DNA from: TMED14 sp963925545
Lineage (GTDB): Bacteria; Bacteroidota; Bacteroidia; Flavobacteriales; Schleiferiaceae
Reading direction: 5' to 3'
Length of the DNA: 64,000 nucleotides
Assembly (NCBI GenBank): GCA_963925545.1
Contig: CAWUSA010000017.1
Coordinates: forward strand, 1-64,000
Part shown: in pieces, positions 18,601 through 26,746 of the stretch
Layout: each line of letters opens with the position of its first letter
How positions within the stretch are numbered: the first letter of the stretch is position 1
Notes under the pieces: model-generated
Database searches by the model: none
The model's input: only the letters and a program-made list of their open reading frames with translations
What the model was told of the DNA's origin: nothing
Program-made: the position numbers and the translations under genes

Positions 18601-19425
18601 TTATTTAATCACTATGAATTTTTCTCTTGTTTTACCGCGATTGGTATCTAGAGTCAGCCAATATGTTCCAGAAGGCAGCTTAGTGATGTTCATATTGAAA
18701 TCATTTGATGTCGTTGCTTCGATTGGAACATCAAGGGCTACGCCCGAGATATTGAAAACTTGAATTTGACTCAATAAATCTTCAGTGATCACGCCCTGAT
18801 TGAGATTGACATTGATGAAGTCTTTAGAAGGGTTAGGTGATAGTGTGATAGAAAGCTCTGGTAAGTCTTCAAGGTCAGCGGTGTTTTTCAAAACGGTTAT
18901 GTTGTGACAAAATCCAAATGTGTCGATGGCAGGAAACCCGAAATATGATGCAGTTACTTGATACCAACTGGTAAAGAAGCCGCTCTCTATGCCTAGGCTT
19001 GGCAAGTAGAATGTGGTGTCCGCTAGAGTAGGTGTTCCTGACAGTTTTATGCAAGTTTTACCAGAATCTCCTGGGTAGAATACGGAATCAGTAGCCTCCC
19101 ATGTTAACCATGACGGCAACGTAGTAGTGTATAAGAATGCTGATTGAATCGTTGGAAGCAACAGTGTGCCTGACGGGAATGTATCCCCAAGCATCCCCGT
19201 TAAAATGACTTCAAATGGTAGACCGACGGTTGCCGTTAAGGTCATCATAGGCTGGGTGCTGTCACAAGCGAATGATGGTTGGGTGCCATTGACCCATAGG
19301 CCAGACCATTCTAGAGAAGGGAACCCAATAGAAGCCATGGAAGGCGATAATGAATCAGGTGTGCAAACTTGAGCATTCATGCTTAAGCCAAATGTGAGAC
19401 TAAATAGGAGTATGAGTTTTTTCAT
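18601..19425 (-). CDS. T9SS-sorted secreted protein of unknown function
   Basis: 274 residues. A signal peptide (MKKLILLFSLTFGLSMNAQ) is followed by a Cys-containing beta-rich domain with no family I recognise. Segments such as LPSWLTWEATDSVFYPGDSG and CIKLSGTPTLADTTFYLP suggest a cadherin- or immunoglobulin-like fold ('putative Ig' type wording LSGTPT), but this is only an impression. The C-terminal 80 residues from ITLSPNPSKDFINVNL are a T9SS type A sorting domain. The gene is single, ends in a hairpin terminator and faces away from the two Crp-like genes across a 180-base AT-rich gap, so those regulators could control it. Confidence 0.75.
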   Translation of the reverse strand: MKKLILLFSLTFGLSMNAQVCTPDSLSPSMASIGFPSLEWSGLWVNGTQPSFACDSTQPMMTLTATVGLPFEVILTGMLGDTFPSGTLLLPTIQSAFLYTTTLPSWLTWEATDSVFYPGDSGKTCIKLSGTPTLADTTFYLPSLGIESGFFTSWYQVTASYFGFPAIDTFGFCHNITVLKNTADLEDLPELSITLSPNPSKDFINVNLNQGVITEDLLSQIQVFNISGVALDVPIEATTSNDFNMNITKLPSGTYWLTLDTNRGKTREKFIVIK

Positions 19426-19605
19426 GTTATGAGATAGATTATTTGTATGCTAAAAGAATCAATATTTCATAGTTAGTTGTTTCAAATTGGTTAATGTGAG
19501 TCGGTGAATTATTTCTGACCCTTTTGCTGAGAAGTGTATTTTGTAGCCAGAGACAGTGTTAGTTCTTGTTTTAAGCTTATATTTAGTTGACTAAACACAT
19601 TTAAC

Positions 19606-20205
19606 TTGAGACGAGCACTTATTGAAAGTGATGACTTCTGTAAGGGAATCATCAATTTACTGCATCCTGAAGATAAAAGTCGATTTGATCATCAGTCTTT
19701 AAAGCCATTTATTAGTTCTACATCAGTGAAGTGTAAGGATAAGATGCCAGATGCTTTGTTAAAAAGAGGCGTAGTATGCATGTTGGTGTCTGGTGTTGTT
19801 GGTGTTAAGCATGTATTTGAGGAGGTAAAGTGTTTGACACATTTTTATCAACCTGGTGATTTCCTCTTCAATACGGAAGTACATAAGACATTGAATATTC
19901 AGGAGTCGGAACGCATAATTTACGATGAGGTAGAACTATTTTGGATCAACTATCTCGACCCTGCATTCAAGAGAAATTTGCCTGAGGTGTCAATTGAGTT
20001 AGAGATTCAGTCGTCACTGTTGAGCACCTATCAATATCAAGGGTATATCAATAAGTTCGGGATTGATAGAAAGAGGTATTGCGAACAATGGCTAAGAGAT
20101 AACCCAAAACTCATAGGTATGCTGTCAAGAAAAGAATTGGCCAATTACTTTGGCGTTTCAACATCTTCATTGCAAGTTTTCATCAAGGATTCCCTAGGGA
20201 AATAA
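19606..20205 (+). CDS. Divergent Crp/Fnr-like regulator (first of tandem pair)
   Basis: 199 residues from TTG 19606; the in-frame stop at 19588 and the lack of any ATG before 19744 make TTG the best start. The length and layout match small Bacteroidota Crp-type proteins: an N-terminal region resembling a cyclic-nucleotide-binding barrel (LVSGVVGVKHVF, TLHFYQPGDF-like segment), a long helix, and a C-terminal helix-turn-helix in LSRKELANYFGVSTSSLQVF. Ligand-binding residues typical of cAMP sites are not evident. It is followed after 2 bases by a paralogous gene, so both are surely cotranscribed. The region is AT-rich. The regulatory role is inferred. Confidence 0.65.
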   Translation: MRRALIESDDFCKGIINLLHPEDKSRFDHQSLKPFISSTSVKCKDKMPDALLKRGVVCMLVSGVVGVKHVFEEVKCLTHFYQPGDFLFNTEVHKTLNIQESERIIYDEVELFWINYLDPAFKRNLPEVSIELEIQSSLLSTYQYQGYINKFGIDRKRYCEQWLRDNPKLIGMLSRKELANYFGVSTSSLQVFIKDSLGK

Positions 20206-20207
20206 GA

Positions 20208-20786
20208 ATGGATAAAAAAACAATCATTTCAAATGGCTTGGTAGCCTTGACTGGAAGCCCAGAAAACTTGCCGATGTTTAGCGAGTTTTCTGAAATTTTT
20301 GAGGGCCCTATCTATGTTGAAGCGGGAAATAAATTGTGGAGTGTGGGTAGCGACGAGGGTTACTTATGGTACGTTCAAAAAGGCTATGGGTTTGATAGAA
20401 TACTGCTAGAAGACGGAACAAAGATTTTGAATGGAATGACAGAACCTGGAATGTTTATTTGTGACGAGAAAAGTTTATTAATAGGTGGTAATCTAGTCAG
20501 TGATTCGACCCTTTACACAGAAGCTGTGGTTTACCGTGCGAGGTATTCGGCGTATCGCCAATTCATGAGAGATCAAGAACATTTTAGGGCATTGCTTAGT
20601 TCCATCAGCGCCCATTTTCTGCAATTACGGAAGCTTAGGTTGCTGAAAATGAAGCACATGAATAAAGCAGACTATTGGAGTGCCACGCGCAATAGATTCC
20701 CGGGTATTGAAAAGTTTTGTTCGCAGACAGAGATCGCCAAATATTTCGGTGTTTCCAAGTCAACCATGCATAGGTTGATGAAATAA
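20208..20786 (+). CDS. Divergent Crp/Fnr-like regulator (second of tandem pair)
   Basis: 192 residues starting at ATG 20208, only 2 bases after the upstream paralogue. It has a barrel-like N-terminal half (GYLWYVQKGYGFDRILLEDG, MTEPGMFICDE), a connecting helix and a very C-terminal helix-turn-helix CSQTEIAKYFGVSKSTMHRLMK with the same AKYFGVS/ANYFGVS core as its neighbour. The protein ends immediately after the recognition helix, which is shorter than in classical Crp. It is convergent with mnmE, with a 29-base gap. The two proteins may act as a heterodimer or as paired regulators; no target site was identified. Confidence 0.65.
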   Translation: MDKKTIISNGLVALTGSPENLPMFSEFSEIFEGPIYVEAGNKLWSVGSDEGYLWYVQKGYGFDRILLEDGTKILNGMTEPGMFICDEKSLLIGGNLVSDSTLYTEAVVYRARYSAYRQFMRDQEHFRALLSSISAHFLQLRKLRLLKMKHMNKADYWSATRNRFPGIEKFCSQTEIAKYFGVSKSTMHRLMK

Positions 20787-20815
20787 GCCATTAATCATAG
20801 CTGACTTATCTCCAA

Positions 20816-22159
20816 TCACTTCCCGATACAGAACCGACTAAAAATACTGCCAAGCAAGTCATCTGCCATCACTTCACCCGTGATGCTACCTATGTGGTCA
20901 AGTGCTTCTCTGAGATCAAAGGCTAGCAGCTCACCTGAAGTGCCTTGATTCAAATTGTCTTCAGCACGTTTGAGTGCCCCTAAGCTAGACTTGAGTGCTT
21001 CTGCATGTCGGGTGTTTGCAATGAGAATCTGCCCTATCTCAGGCATCTGGCTTGTCATGAGGTCTTGTAGGTGACGTTCCAGTACCTTGAGATCCTTGAG
21101 ATCCATGCCAATGCTGATATCGCTTTGGTGCTTTATGTTTTGCTTATTTGCCCATTTATCCCTTTTGGTGAGGATGGTAAGGAGTGTAGAGTCTGGGTTC
21201 AGGTCCCTCATGCGATCTCGCATGGTTTTTACCTCATCGATGCTGCTATCTATGGGGTCAACCAGAAAAAGGATGACCTGAGCCTGTTGGATGTTGGCCC
21301 AGCTTCGCTCGACACCCATTTGTTCAATGGCATCATCGCTTGCTCGGATGCCAGCGGTGTCAATGAGGCGAAACATGTGTTGTCCAAGTCGGAACTTTAC
21401 CTCAATGCTGTCCCTTGTCGTGCCGGGGATGTCTGAAACAATGGCGCGATCATCGTTTACAAGGCGATTCAGTAAGGTGCTTTTCCCGGCATTGGGTGCA
21501 CCAGCAATGATCATGGGAATGCCCTCCCGGATGGCTTGTCCCTGTTTGAATGTGCTGAGCATGTTTGCAACCACCTGCTGTATTTCCAGAAGCAAAGCAG
21601 CGAGCTTTTCTCGGTTGGCAAACTCAACATCTTCCTCGCCAAAGTCCAACTCCAATTCAATCAGCGCGGCAAAATCAATCATTTGTTGCCTCAGATCTTG
21701 CAGCTTATTGCTGATGGAGCCCTTGAGTTGCCTCATAGCTAGTTCGTGGCTGGCGTAGCTTTCAGAAGCGATGAGATCGCCCACAGCTTCTGCCTGTGTG
21801 AGGTCCAGTTTGCCATGCATGAATGCCCGCTGTGTGAACTCCCCAGGTTGAGCTAGCGTGGCACCGCTGTTAAGCAATGCGGCCAATGCTTGTTCAATGA
21901 TGAAATGGGACCCATGGAATGTCCATTCAATCACATCTTCTCCCGTGAAAGAATGCGGGCCCTTGAATGATGTCATCAGGACCTGATCCAAGGGCTTGCT
22001 TGCCTGAGAAAACATACCAAGCTGAACCTCCCTGGGTCGAACTGCCTGTTTGAAATGCTTCGCAGCAATACCAAAAGCTTCAGGGCCAGATAGGCGAATG
22101 ACTGCCAGGGCGCCAATGCCTTGTGGTGTGGCCAATGCAACGATCGTTGAAGCTTTCAT
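20816..22159 (-). CDS. mnmE: tRNA uridine-5-carboxymethylaminomethyl modification GTPase MnmE
   Basis: 447 residues, near the usual 450-460. The order is the N-terminal tetrahydrofolate-binding domain (STIVALATPQGIGALAVIRLSG), then a helical domain with an embedded G domain. G1 is GAPNAGKST near residue 220, G3 is DTAGI and G4 is TKRD. The extreme C-terminus FCIGK is the conserved CxGK motif essential for catalysis. With MnmG it installs the cmnm5 group at U34 of several tRNAs. Placement near dnaA and a partition gene is common in bacteria. Downstream it converges on the Crp-like pair; upstream it is followed by the AT-rich SDR gene. Confidence 0.97.
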   Translation of the reverse strand: MKASTIVALATPQGIGALAVIRLSGPEAFGIAAKHFKQAVRPREVQLGMFSQASKPLDQVLMTSFKGPHSFTGEDVIEWTFHGSHFIIEQALAALLNSGATLAQPGEFTQRAFMHGKLDLTQAEAVGDLIASESYASHELAMRQLKGSISNKLQDLRQQMIDFAALIELELDFGEEDVEFANREKLAALLLEIQQVVANMLSTFKQGQAIREGIPMIIAGAPNAGKSTLLNRLVNDDRAIVSDIPGTTRDSIEVKFRLGQHMFRLIDTAGIRASDDAIEQMGVERSWANIQQAQVILFLVDPIDSSIDEVKTMRDRMRDLNPDSTLLTILTKRDKWANKQNIKHQSDISIGMDLKDLKVLERHLQDLMTSQMPEIGQILIANTRHAEALKSSLGALKRAEDNLNQGTSGELLAFDLREALDHIGSITGEVMADDLLGSIFSRFCIGK

Positions 22160-22223
22160 GGCCGCAAGGTAAAACCCAAGGAAGCAAGTTTTGTTTACTT
22201 GCTAAAGGAAGTGATAAATAGGG

Positions 22224-22910
22224 CTAAATAACGCTCTGCCCTCCGTCAACATGAATAATTTGACCTGTCATCCAAGAGCTTTTGTCGCTTAGAAGGAACG
22301 CAGTCATTTCAGCAATATCACTTGTCTCACCAATTCGTTTCATGGGGTTATTTACACCGATTGCCTGTTTTTTATCTTCTGTGCTTAATAATTTTGAAGC
22401 CAGCGGTGTATCTGTTAAGCTAGGAGCTATACAGTTAATTCTAGCCTTAGGAGCCCATTCAGACGCTATAGCCCTTGTCATTCCTTCAATCGCACCCTTG
22501 GAGGCGCTAACTGTTGCGTGAAATGGCATTCCCCGACCGACAGCAACAGTAGAGTAAAGGACACAAGAAGGGATAGTTTCTTTATTAAAATTCTTTTGAG
22601 CAGCCTGCAGTGCCTTAACGGCTCCAACGACATTTAGATTAAAATCTTGTTGAAAGACTTCAGGCTTTAGCCCTCTGAACGGCCTCAAATTGATTGAGCC
22701 AACACTGTATACTAGTCCATTAATTTGTTCGGGCATTTTATCGCCCCAATCATCTGTTGTTATGTCAAATTCTTCCCATTCTATGGCGTGTGCATGCCCC
22801 TCGTATGGAGTTCTGCTAAATATTGTAACCCTGTGGCCCTCAGCCACTAAAAGTTCTGCGGTAGCTTTTCCAATTCCTTTGCTGCCGCCTATGATGACAA
22901 AATGTTTCAT
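22224..22910 (-). CDS. SDR family oxidoreductase lacking the usual catalytic tyrosine
   Basis: 228 residues. The N-terminal cofactor motif GGSKGIGKATAE fits the Rossmann TGxxxGIG pattern. The segment where YxxxK is expected reads FHATVSASKGAIEG, so Val occupies the position of the catalytic Tyr while Lys is retained. The C-terminal part NCIAPSLTDTPLASKLL and the ending MTGQIIHVDGGQSVI are typical of SDRs. Base composition is more AT-rich than mnmE and dnaA on either side. Together with the ctlX gene it forms a block placed between mnmE and a truncated methyltransferase gene. The substrate is unknown, and the Tyr loss may mean a non-classical activity. Confidence 0.8.
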   Translation of the reverse strand: MKHFVIIGGSKGIGKATAELLVAEGHRVTIFSRTPYEGHAHAIEWEEFDITTDDWGDKMPEQINGLVYSVGSINLRPFRGLKPEVFQQDFNLNVVGAVKALQAAQKNFNKETIPSCVLYSTVAVGRGMPFHATVSASKGAIEGMTRAIASEWAPKARINCIAPSLTDTPLASKLLSTEDKKQAIGVNNPMKRIGETSDIAEMTAFLLSDKSSWMTGQIIHVDGGQSVI

Positions 22911-23006
22911 TGAGTAGTGGATTATTCTAAGATTATAAATGTAATTATGGAATGGTGTTCACGCCATGTAGTAGGGGCAGTACTCCTTTAGTACGAAGTT
23001 CTATAC

Positions 23007-23954
23007 TCATGATTTAGTCTGTGTTGCCAGGTAAATCTCTGCTAACATGCAACGTGCGCTTCCTCCACCAAGAGTTTCAATAGTTGTTAGATCACTATGC
23101 ACAAGGTTGTGGTCTTGCTCCATTCGCTGAATCTGAGTTGTAGTAAGCGCTTCAAAAGAACTAGTACTCATAGCGACAAATAATTTTTGATCTGCACCTT
23201 TAACAAGTAGCATGTTTCCTGCAAACCTATGCTTTTGCACTTCTGAAATATCAATAATGTCTTTTCCGCATTCTGATATACTCTGCACTAGTAATCGACG
23301 TTCATCTATATCATCAATAGCCTCTAGGCAAATCACTGCGTAGGTATTAGTCATGCACATCATAACATTGGTATGGTAAATAGACTGTCGACCTTCTGGA
23401 GTGTCTTGAAATGCGTTAAAGACAACCGATTTATAATTCAACTCCTGACAAACTTCTGCCAATAGAAATTCATCAGCACGTTGGCTCCGAGCCATATAAG
23501 CAGTTGAATTGTCGTGGTCAAAAACAATAGAACCAGTCCCTTCTAGATACACATCTTGCTCTTCAGCCTGTGAAAAGTCAAGTGTTGTGTTTACCTCAAA
23601 ACCAAAACCTCTTAAAACAGACTCAATATCTGATATGCGTTCTGATCTCCTGTTTTTTGCTTTCATTGGGTATAGCACTATTCTACCGTCCGAATGCATG
23701 CTAATCCAATTATTTGGGAAAATGCTATCAGGCGTATGAGGGTTTTCGCTGTCTTGGATAACATAAACTTTAACTCCTACACTCTCTAATTTCCTAACGA
23801 AATTATCAAATTCCAATTGTGCATTCCGATTATCTGATTCCCAATCACTCGCAGCATATTTTTGTTGATAGAAATTATCAACTGCTGTCTGCTTGTTCAT
23901 TTCAAAACGAGCAGGTCTGATCATTAATATATGATTTGAAGCATTCTTCGTCAT
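23007..23954 (-). CDS. ctlX: Amidinotransferase-superfamily hydrolase, CtlX-like
   Basis: 315 residues from ATG 23954, where the family-typical start NHILMIRPARFEMNKQTAVDN follows; a GTG at 24014 would add 20 unlikely residues. Family features are PNNWISMHSDGRIVLYPM, EGTGSIVFDH, HTNVMMC and GGGSARCMLAEIYL with the nucleophile Cys. These match the arginine deiminase-related proteins called citrulline utilisation hydrolase type (CtlX) in Bacteroidota. It should hydrolyse or transfer guanidino/ureido groups in the cytoplasm. Codon use is AT-rich relative to flanking genes. It directly follows the broken rsmI-like frame. Confidence 0.85.
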   Translation of the reverse strand: MTKNASNHILMIRPARFEMNKQTAVDNFYQQKYAASDWESDNRNAQLEFDNFVRKLESVGVKVYVIQDSENPHTPDSIFPNNWISMHSDGRIVLYPMKAKNRRSERISDIESVLRGFGFEVNTTLDFSQAEEQDVYLEGTGSIVFDHDNSTAYMARSQRADEFLLAEVCQELNYKSVVFNAFQDTPEGRQSIYHTNVMMCMTNTYAVICLEAIDDIDERRLLVQSISECGKDIIDISEVQKHRFAGNMLLVKGADQKLFVAMSTSSFEALTTTQIQRMEQDHNLVHSDLTTIETLGGGSARCMLAEIYLATQTKS

Positions 23955-24014
23955 TGCGCTATTATCAGTGGCATTGTACGGCTTATGCTGAACAGATTTG
24001 TGGTGTATTGGCAC

Positions 24015-24188
24015 TCATTCACCAGGCAACATGGCTTTGAGTTGAGCCCTTGCCGTTTTAGGAGTTTCAAAAATCCATTGATCAGTGCCAGCCTTGGTTT
24101 CAATCATGTCTAGCGCCATATAATCATGCAAAACCCCTTGTGACAAGGGTGGTGTAGAAAAGCCGTGAAGTGTTCCTAGTTTTGCCAT
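24015..24188 (-). pseudogene. Truncated RsmI-like SAM methyltransferase, N-terminal fragment
   Basis: 57 residues from ATG 24188 (another ATG at 24200). The pattern STPPLSQGVL and then WIFETPKTARAQLKAMLPGE resembles the first sixty residues of the tetrapyrrole-methylase-type SAM methyltransferases related to RsmI (typical form PTPLG..PP...P and ENEKTARRFIK). In Flavobacteriia this gene normally follows dnaA and the low-molecular-weight phosphatase, exactly as here. The frame stops at TGA 24015-24017, where AT-rich sequence with ctlX begins, and the remaining 170-180 residues are missing from the window. The fragment overlaps the phosphatase end by 13 bases. I judge it a remnant, but a small intact protein is not excluded. 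Confidence 0.5.
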
Positions 24189-24655
24189 TGAGACAGCCAA
24201 TTGGCGGATGCTTGAGTTAGCAAATCGTAGACGACTTGAAATCCTTGATCTCCACCGTAGTAGGGGTCTGGAACCTGGCGATTTTCACCAGGAAAAGACG
24301 CCTCAAGTATGAGGCTGACCTTGGAGCGATCGGCATCACTACTAGCTAATGAGAGCACAGTATTCAGGTTGCTTGCGTCCATCACCAAAATGTGGTCAAA
24401 TCGCTGAAAATCTTCTGCAGTGAACGGTCTTGATTCAAGCATGGAAATGTCTAGTCCTTGACTGGCAGCATGGGCCATGGATCGCAAGTCAGGATGGTCA
24501 CCTTGGTGGTGGTCACTTGTGCCGGCGGAGTCGATGAGCCACTGTGCGGATTCTTCAGGTAAGTGGCTTTGCAGGGTCTGACGAAAAACGCCTTCCGCCA
24601 CAGGTGAACGACAAATATTTCCTAAGCAGACAAAGAGAACAGCCCTTGGCCTCAT
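24176..24655 (-). CDS. Low-molecular-weight protein-tyrosine phosphatase
   Basis: 159 residues, usual for the family. The P-loop CLGNICRSP (CX5R) lies at residues 10-18 and the acid segment DPYYGGDQGF at about 130-140. These enzymes dephosphorylate tyrosine in proteins in the cytoplasm; some act in exopolysaccharide export control, but nothing here points to that. The start overlaps the dnaA stop by 4 bases (24652-24655), so it is translationally coupled to dnaA. It is distinct from the ArsC-type member at 58466. Confidence 0.93.
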   Translation of the reverse strand: MRPRAVLFVCLGNICRSPVAEGVFRQTLQSHLPEESAQWLIDSAGTSDHHQGDHPDLRSMAHAASQGLDISMLESRPFTAEDFQRFDHILVMDASNLNTVLSLASSDADRSKVSLILEASFPGENRQVPDPYYGGDQGFQVVYDLLTQASANWLSQWQN

Positions 24656-26094
24656 GTGTTAAAGGTCAGCTTCTTTGTCAAATCTTCAACGTAGGTGCGA
24701 AAACGCTTGTCCGTTTCATTCAGGTTGCTCACTGTGCGACATGCGTGAAGCACGGTTGCGTGATCCTTGTTGCCACACTGCTTGCCAATGGAAGCCAAGC
24801 TGTGCTTAGTCATCTGCTTGGAAAAGAACATGGTCAGTTGACGTGCTTGAACAATCTCACGCTTGCGTGTTTTGCTCTTCAATAGCTCAATAGGCATGTC
24901 AAAGTAGTCACAGACAATCTTTTGAATGAAGTCAACAGAAATCTCGCGTGTTGTGTTGCGAACAAATTTGTCAATCATTTGCTTGGCAAGGTCAACAGTG
25001 ATCTTCTTGCGGTTCAAGGATGACTGAGCCAACAAGGAAATCAAAGCACCCTCTAGTTCACGAATGTTGCTTGTGATACTGTAGGCAAGGTATTCCACCA
25101 CATCATCAGGCATGTCAATGCCATCGGTGTAAAGTTTTTGGCGAAGGATGGCAATGCGCGTCTCAAGGCCTGGTTGCTGTAAATCAGCAGACAAGCCCCA
25201 CTTGAAGCGTGATAACAGGCGTTGCTCCATGCCCTGCAAGTCCACAGGTGCACGGTCAGATGTCAGGATGACCTGCTTGCCCTGTTGATGCATGTGATTG
25301 AAAATCTCAAAGAAGACATCCTGGGTTTTTTCCTTGCCACTGAACGATTGCACATCATCCATGATCAAAACATCGATCAATTGGTAAAAATGCACAAAGT
25401 CATTCTTGGTGTTGTTTCGAATGGAATCAATGAACTGTTGCGTAAAACGCTCAGCTGAAACGTACAACACCGTCTTTTCAGGGAAACGATCCTTGATTTC
25501 AATGCCTATCGAATGGGACAAGTGGGTTTTACCAAGGCCAACACCACCATAAATCAACAAGGGATTGAATGACGTGCCTCCTGGTTTTTGAGCAACAGCG
25601 TAGCCAGCTGATCGTGCTAGGCGGTTGCAGTCACCTTCAATGAGGTTTTCAAAGGTGTAGTTAGGGTTGAGTTGAGACTCAATGTGTACCTTTTTCAATC
25701 CCGGAATGATGAAGGGATTGCGAATGCCTTCTTCACCACCAATTCTGACAGGCAGGGTGACGCTAGGGTTTTCAATCGCTCCCCGATTCTGGCTAGGGAT
25801 ATTCATGTGTTTGGCTTCCTTGTCACCAACCGCCTGATCCATGACAATGGAGTATACCAATCGGGCATCTTTGCCAAGTTCCTTGGTGATGGATGACTTC
25901 AGTAATTTGATGTAGTGAGCCTCTAGCCATTCATAAATGAATTTGCTAGGGACTTGTAAGGTGATGACCGAACCTTGAAGTTTGACAGCTTTGATGGGGA
26001 CAAACCACGTCTTGTAAGCTTGGGTGCTGATGTTGTCCTTGATGTATCCAAGGCAGTTTCTCCAAATATGTTCCGCGGTGCGTTCCATTGGCAT
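24652..26094 (-). CDS. dnaA: Chromosomal replication initiator DnaA
   Basis: 480 residues from ATG 26094, or 478 from ATG 26088. Domain I is at the N-terminus (AEHIWRNCLGYIKDN), with domain III AAA+ motifs GGVGLGKTH (Walker A) and VLIMDDVQ (Walker B). Domain IV carries the DnaA signature GNKDHATVLHACRTV near residue 445. It binds DnaA boxes and opens oriC. It is the first gene of a minus-strand unit with the phosphatase and the rsmI-like remnant. The 232-base gap upstream contains one consensus and one near-consensus DnaA box, which suggests autoregulation, an origin, or both. Confidence 0.98.
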   Translation of the reverse strand: MPMERTAEHIWRNCLGYIKDNISTQAYKTWFVPIKAVKLQGSVITLQVPSKFIYEWLEAHYIKLLKSSITKELGKDARLVYSIVMDQAVGDKEAKHMNIPSQNRGAIENPSVTLPVRIGGEEGIRNPFIIPGLKKVHIESQLNPNYTFENLIEGDCNRLARSAGYAVAQKPGGTSFNPLLIYGGVGLGKTHLSHSIGIEIKDRFPEKTVLYVSAERFTQQFIDSIRNNTKNDFVHFYQLIDVLIMDDVQSFSGKEKTQDVFFEIFNHMHQQGKQVILTSDRAPVDLQGMEQRLLSRFKWGLSADLQQPGLETRIAILRQKLYTDGIDMPDDVVEYLAYSITSNIRELEGALISLLAQSSLNRKKITVDLAKQMIDKFVRNTTREISVDFIQKIVCDYFDMPIELLKSKTRKREIVQARQLTMFFSKQMTKHSLASIGKQCGNKDHATVLHACRTVSNLNETDKRFRTYVEDLTKKLTFNT

Positions 26095-26326
26095 GTTATG
26101 TGTTAAGTTTAGGTCGCTTCAATCAACATGCTTGTTAGTCATGCAAGCCCCCGGAGGGTAGTCTCTTTCAACAGGGCTAAAGTGTGAATAAATTCTGTTG
26201 AAAAAAAACATTTCACCTCTTGTTTGTGGAGAAATAATTACTCATGACACTAACATGTCTACACCTCTGTGTCCTATATGGATTAGTTATAAGATATTGA
26301 TATACAAACCTTAACACTTTTGAAAA
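26095..26326. other. dnaA upstream region, possible oriC or dnaA autoregulatory region
   Basis: This 232-base divergent gap is AT-rich towards its right side. TGTGAATAA at 26183-26191 is TTATTCACA on the minus strand, a fit to the DnaA box TTWTNCACA. TGTGGAGAA at 26225-26233 (TTCTCCACA) differs from TTATCCACA by one base. An AT-rich stretch at 26276-26310 could be an unwinding element. Two boxes are few for an origin, so a dnaA promoter control region is equally possible. Confidence 0.35.
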
Positions 26327-26746
26327 ATGCATGTCACAACATGGAAAACTCGTGTCAGGTATTCTGAAACCGACCGAATGGGGTATTGCTACTACGGCAA
26401 TTACGCTGTCTTCTTTGAATTGGGCCGGGTAGAGGCTCTTAGGAGCTTGGGAATCCGCTATTTGGATCTTGAAGATGCTGGGGTGATGCTGCCGGTTGCG
26501 TCCATGGATATTCGCTATCTCAAGCCTCTGACTTATGATGATGAATTGCGAATTGAGACGAGCATTATTGCTTTGCCAACAGGTAGCAGGGTGTCATTTT
26601 CCTATCAAATATTCAATGCCCTAGATGAATTGACCACTACCGGATCATCAGTATTGGTTTCTGTTGATGCCTCGTCAGGTAAGCCCTGTCCAGCACCAGC
26701 GAACCTGATTGAAGCCTTGCGACCTTATTTTGCAGATAAGGCTTGA
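26327..26746 (+). CDS. Acyl-CoA thioesterase, YbgC/4HBT family
   Basis: 139 residues, the usual size of single hot-dog-fold thioesterases. The hallmark YSETDRMGYCYYGNYAVFFE near residues 12-31 includes the catalytic Asp of the DxxGxxYxxxY pattern. It would hydrolyse short acyl-CoA or acyl-ACP thioesters in the cytoplasm. It is read divergently from dnaA and its last 22 bases overlap the convergent metallopeptidase gene. Confidence 0.92.
   Translation: MHVTTWKTRVRYSETDRMGYCYYGNYAVFFELGRVEALRSLGIRYLDLEDAGVMLPVASMDIRYLKPLTYDDELRIETSIIALPTGSRVSFSYQIFNALDELTTTGSSVLVSVDASSGKPCPAPANLIEALRPYFADKA

Noticed and set aside
22953..22994. Two small hairpins after ctlX
   Set aside because: Stems of 5-6 bases with no T-run; not convincing as a terminator or attachment site.
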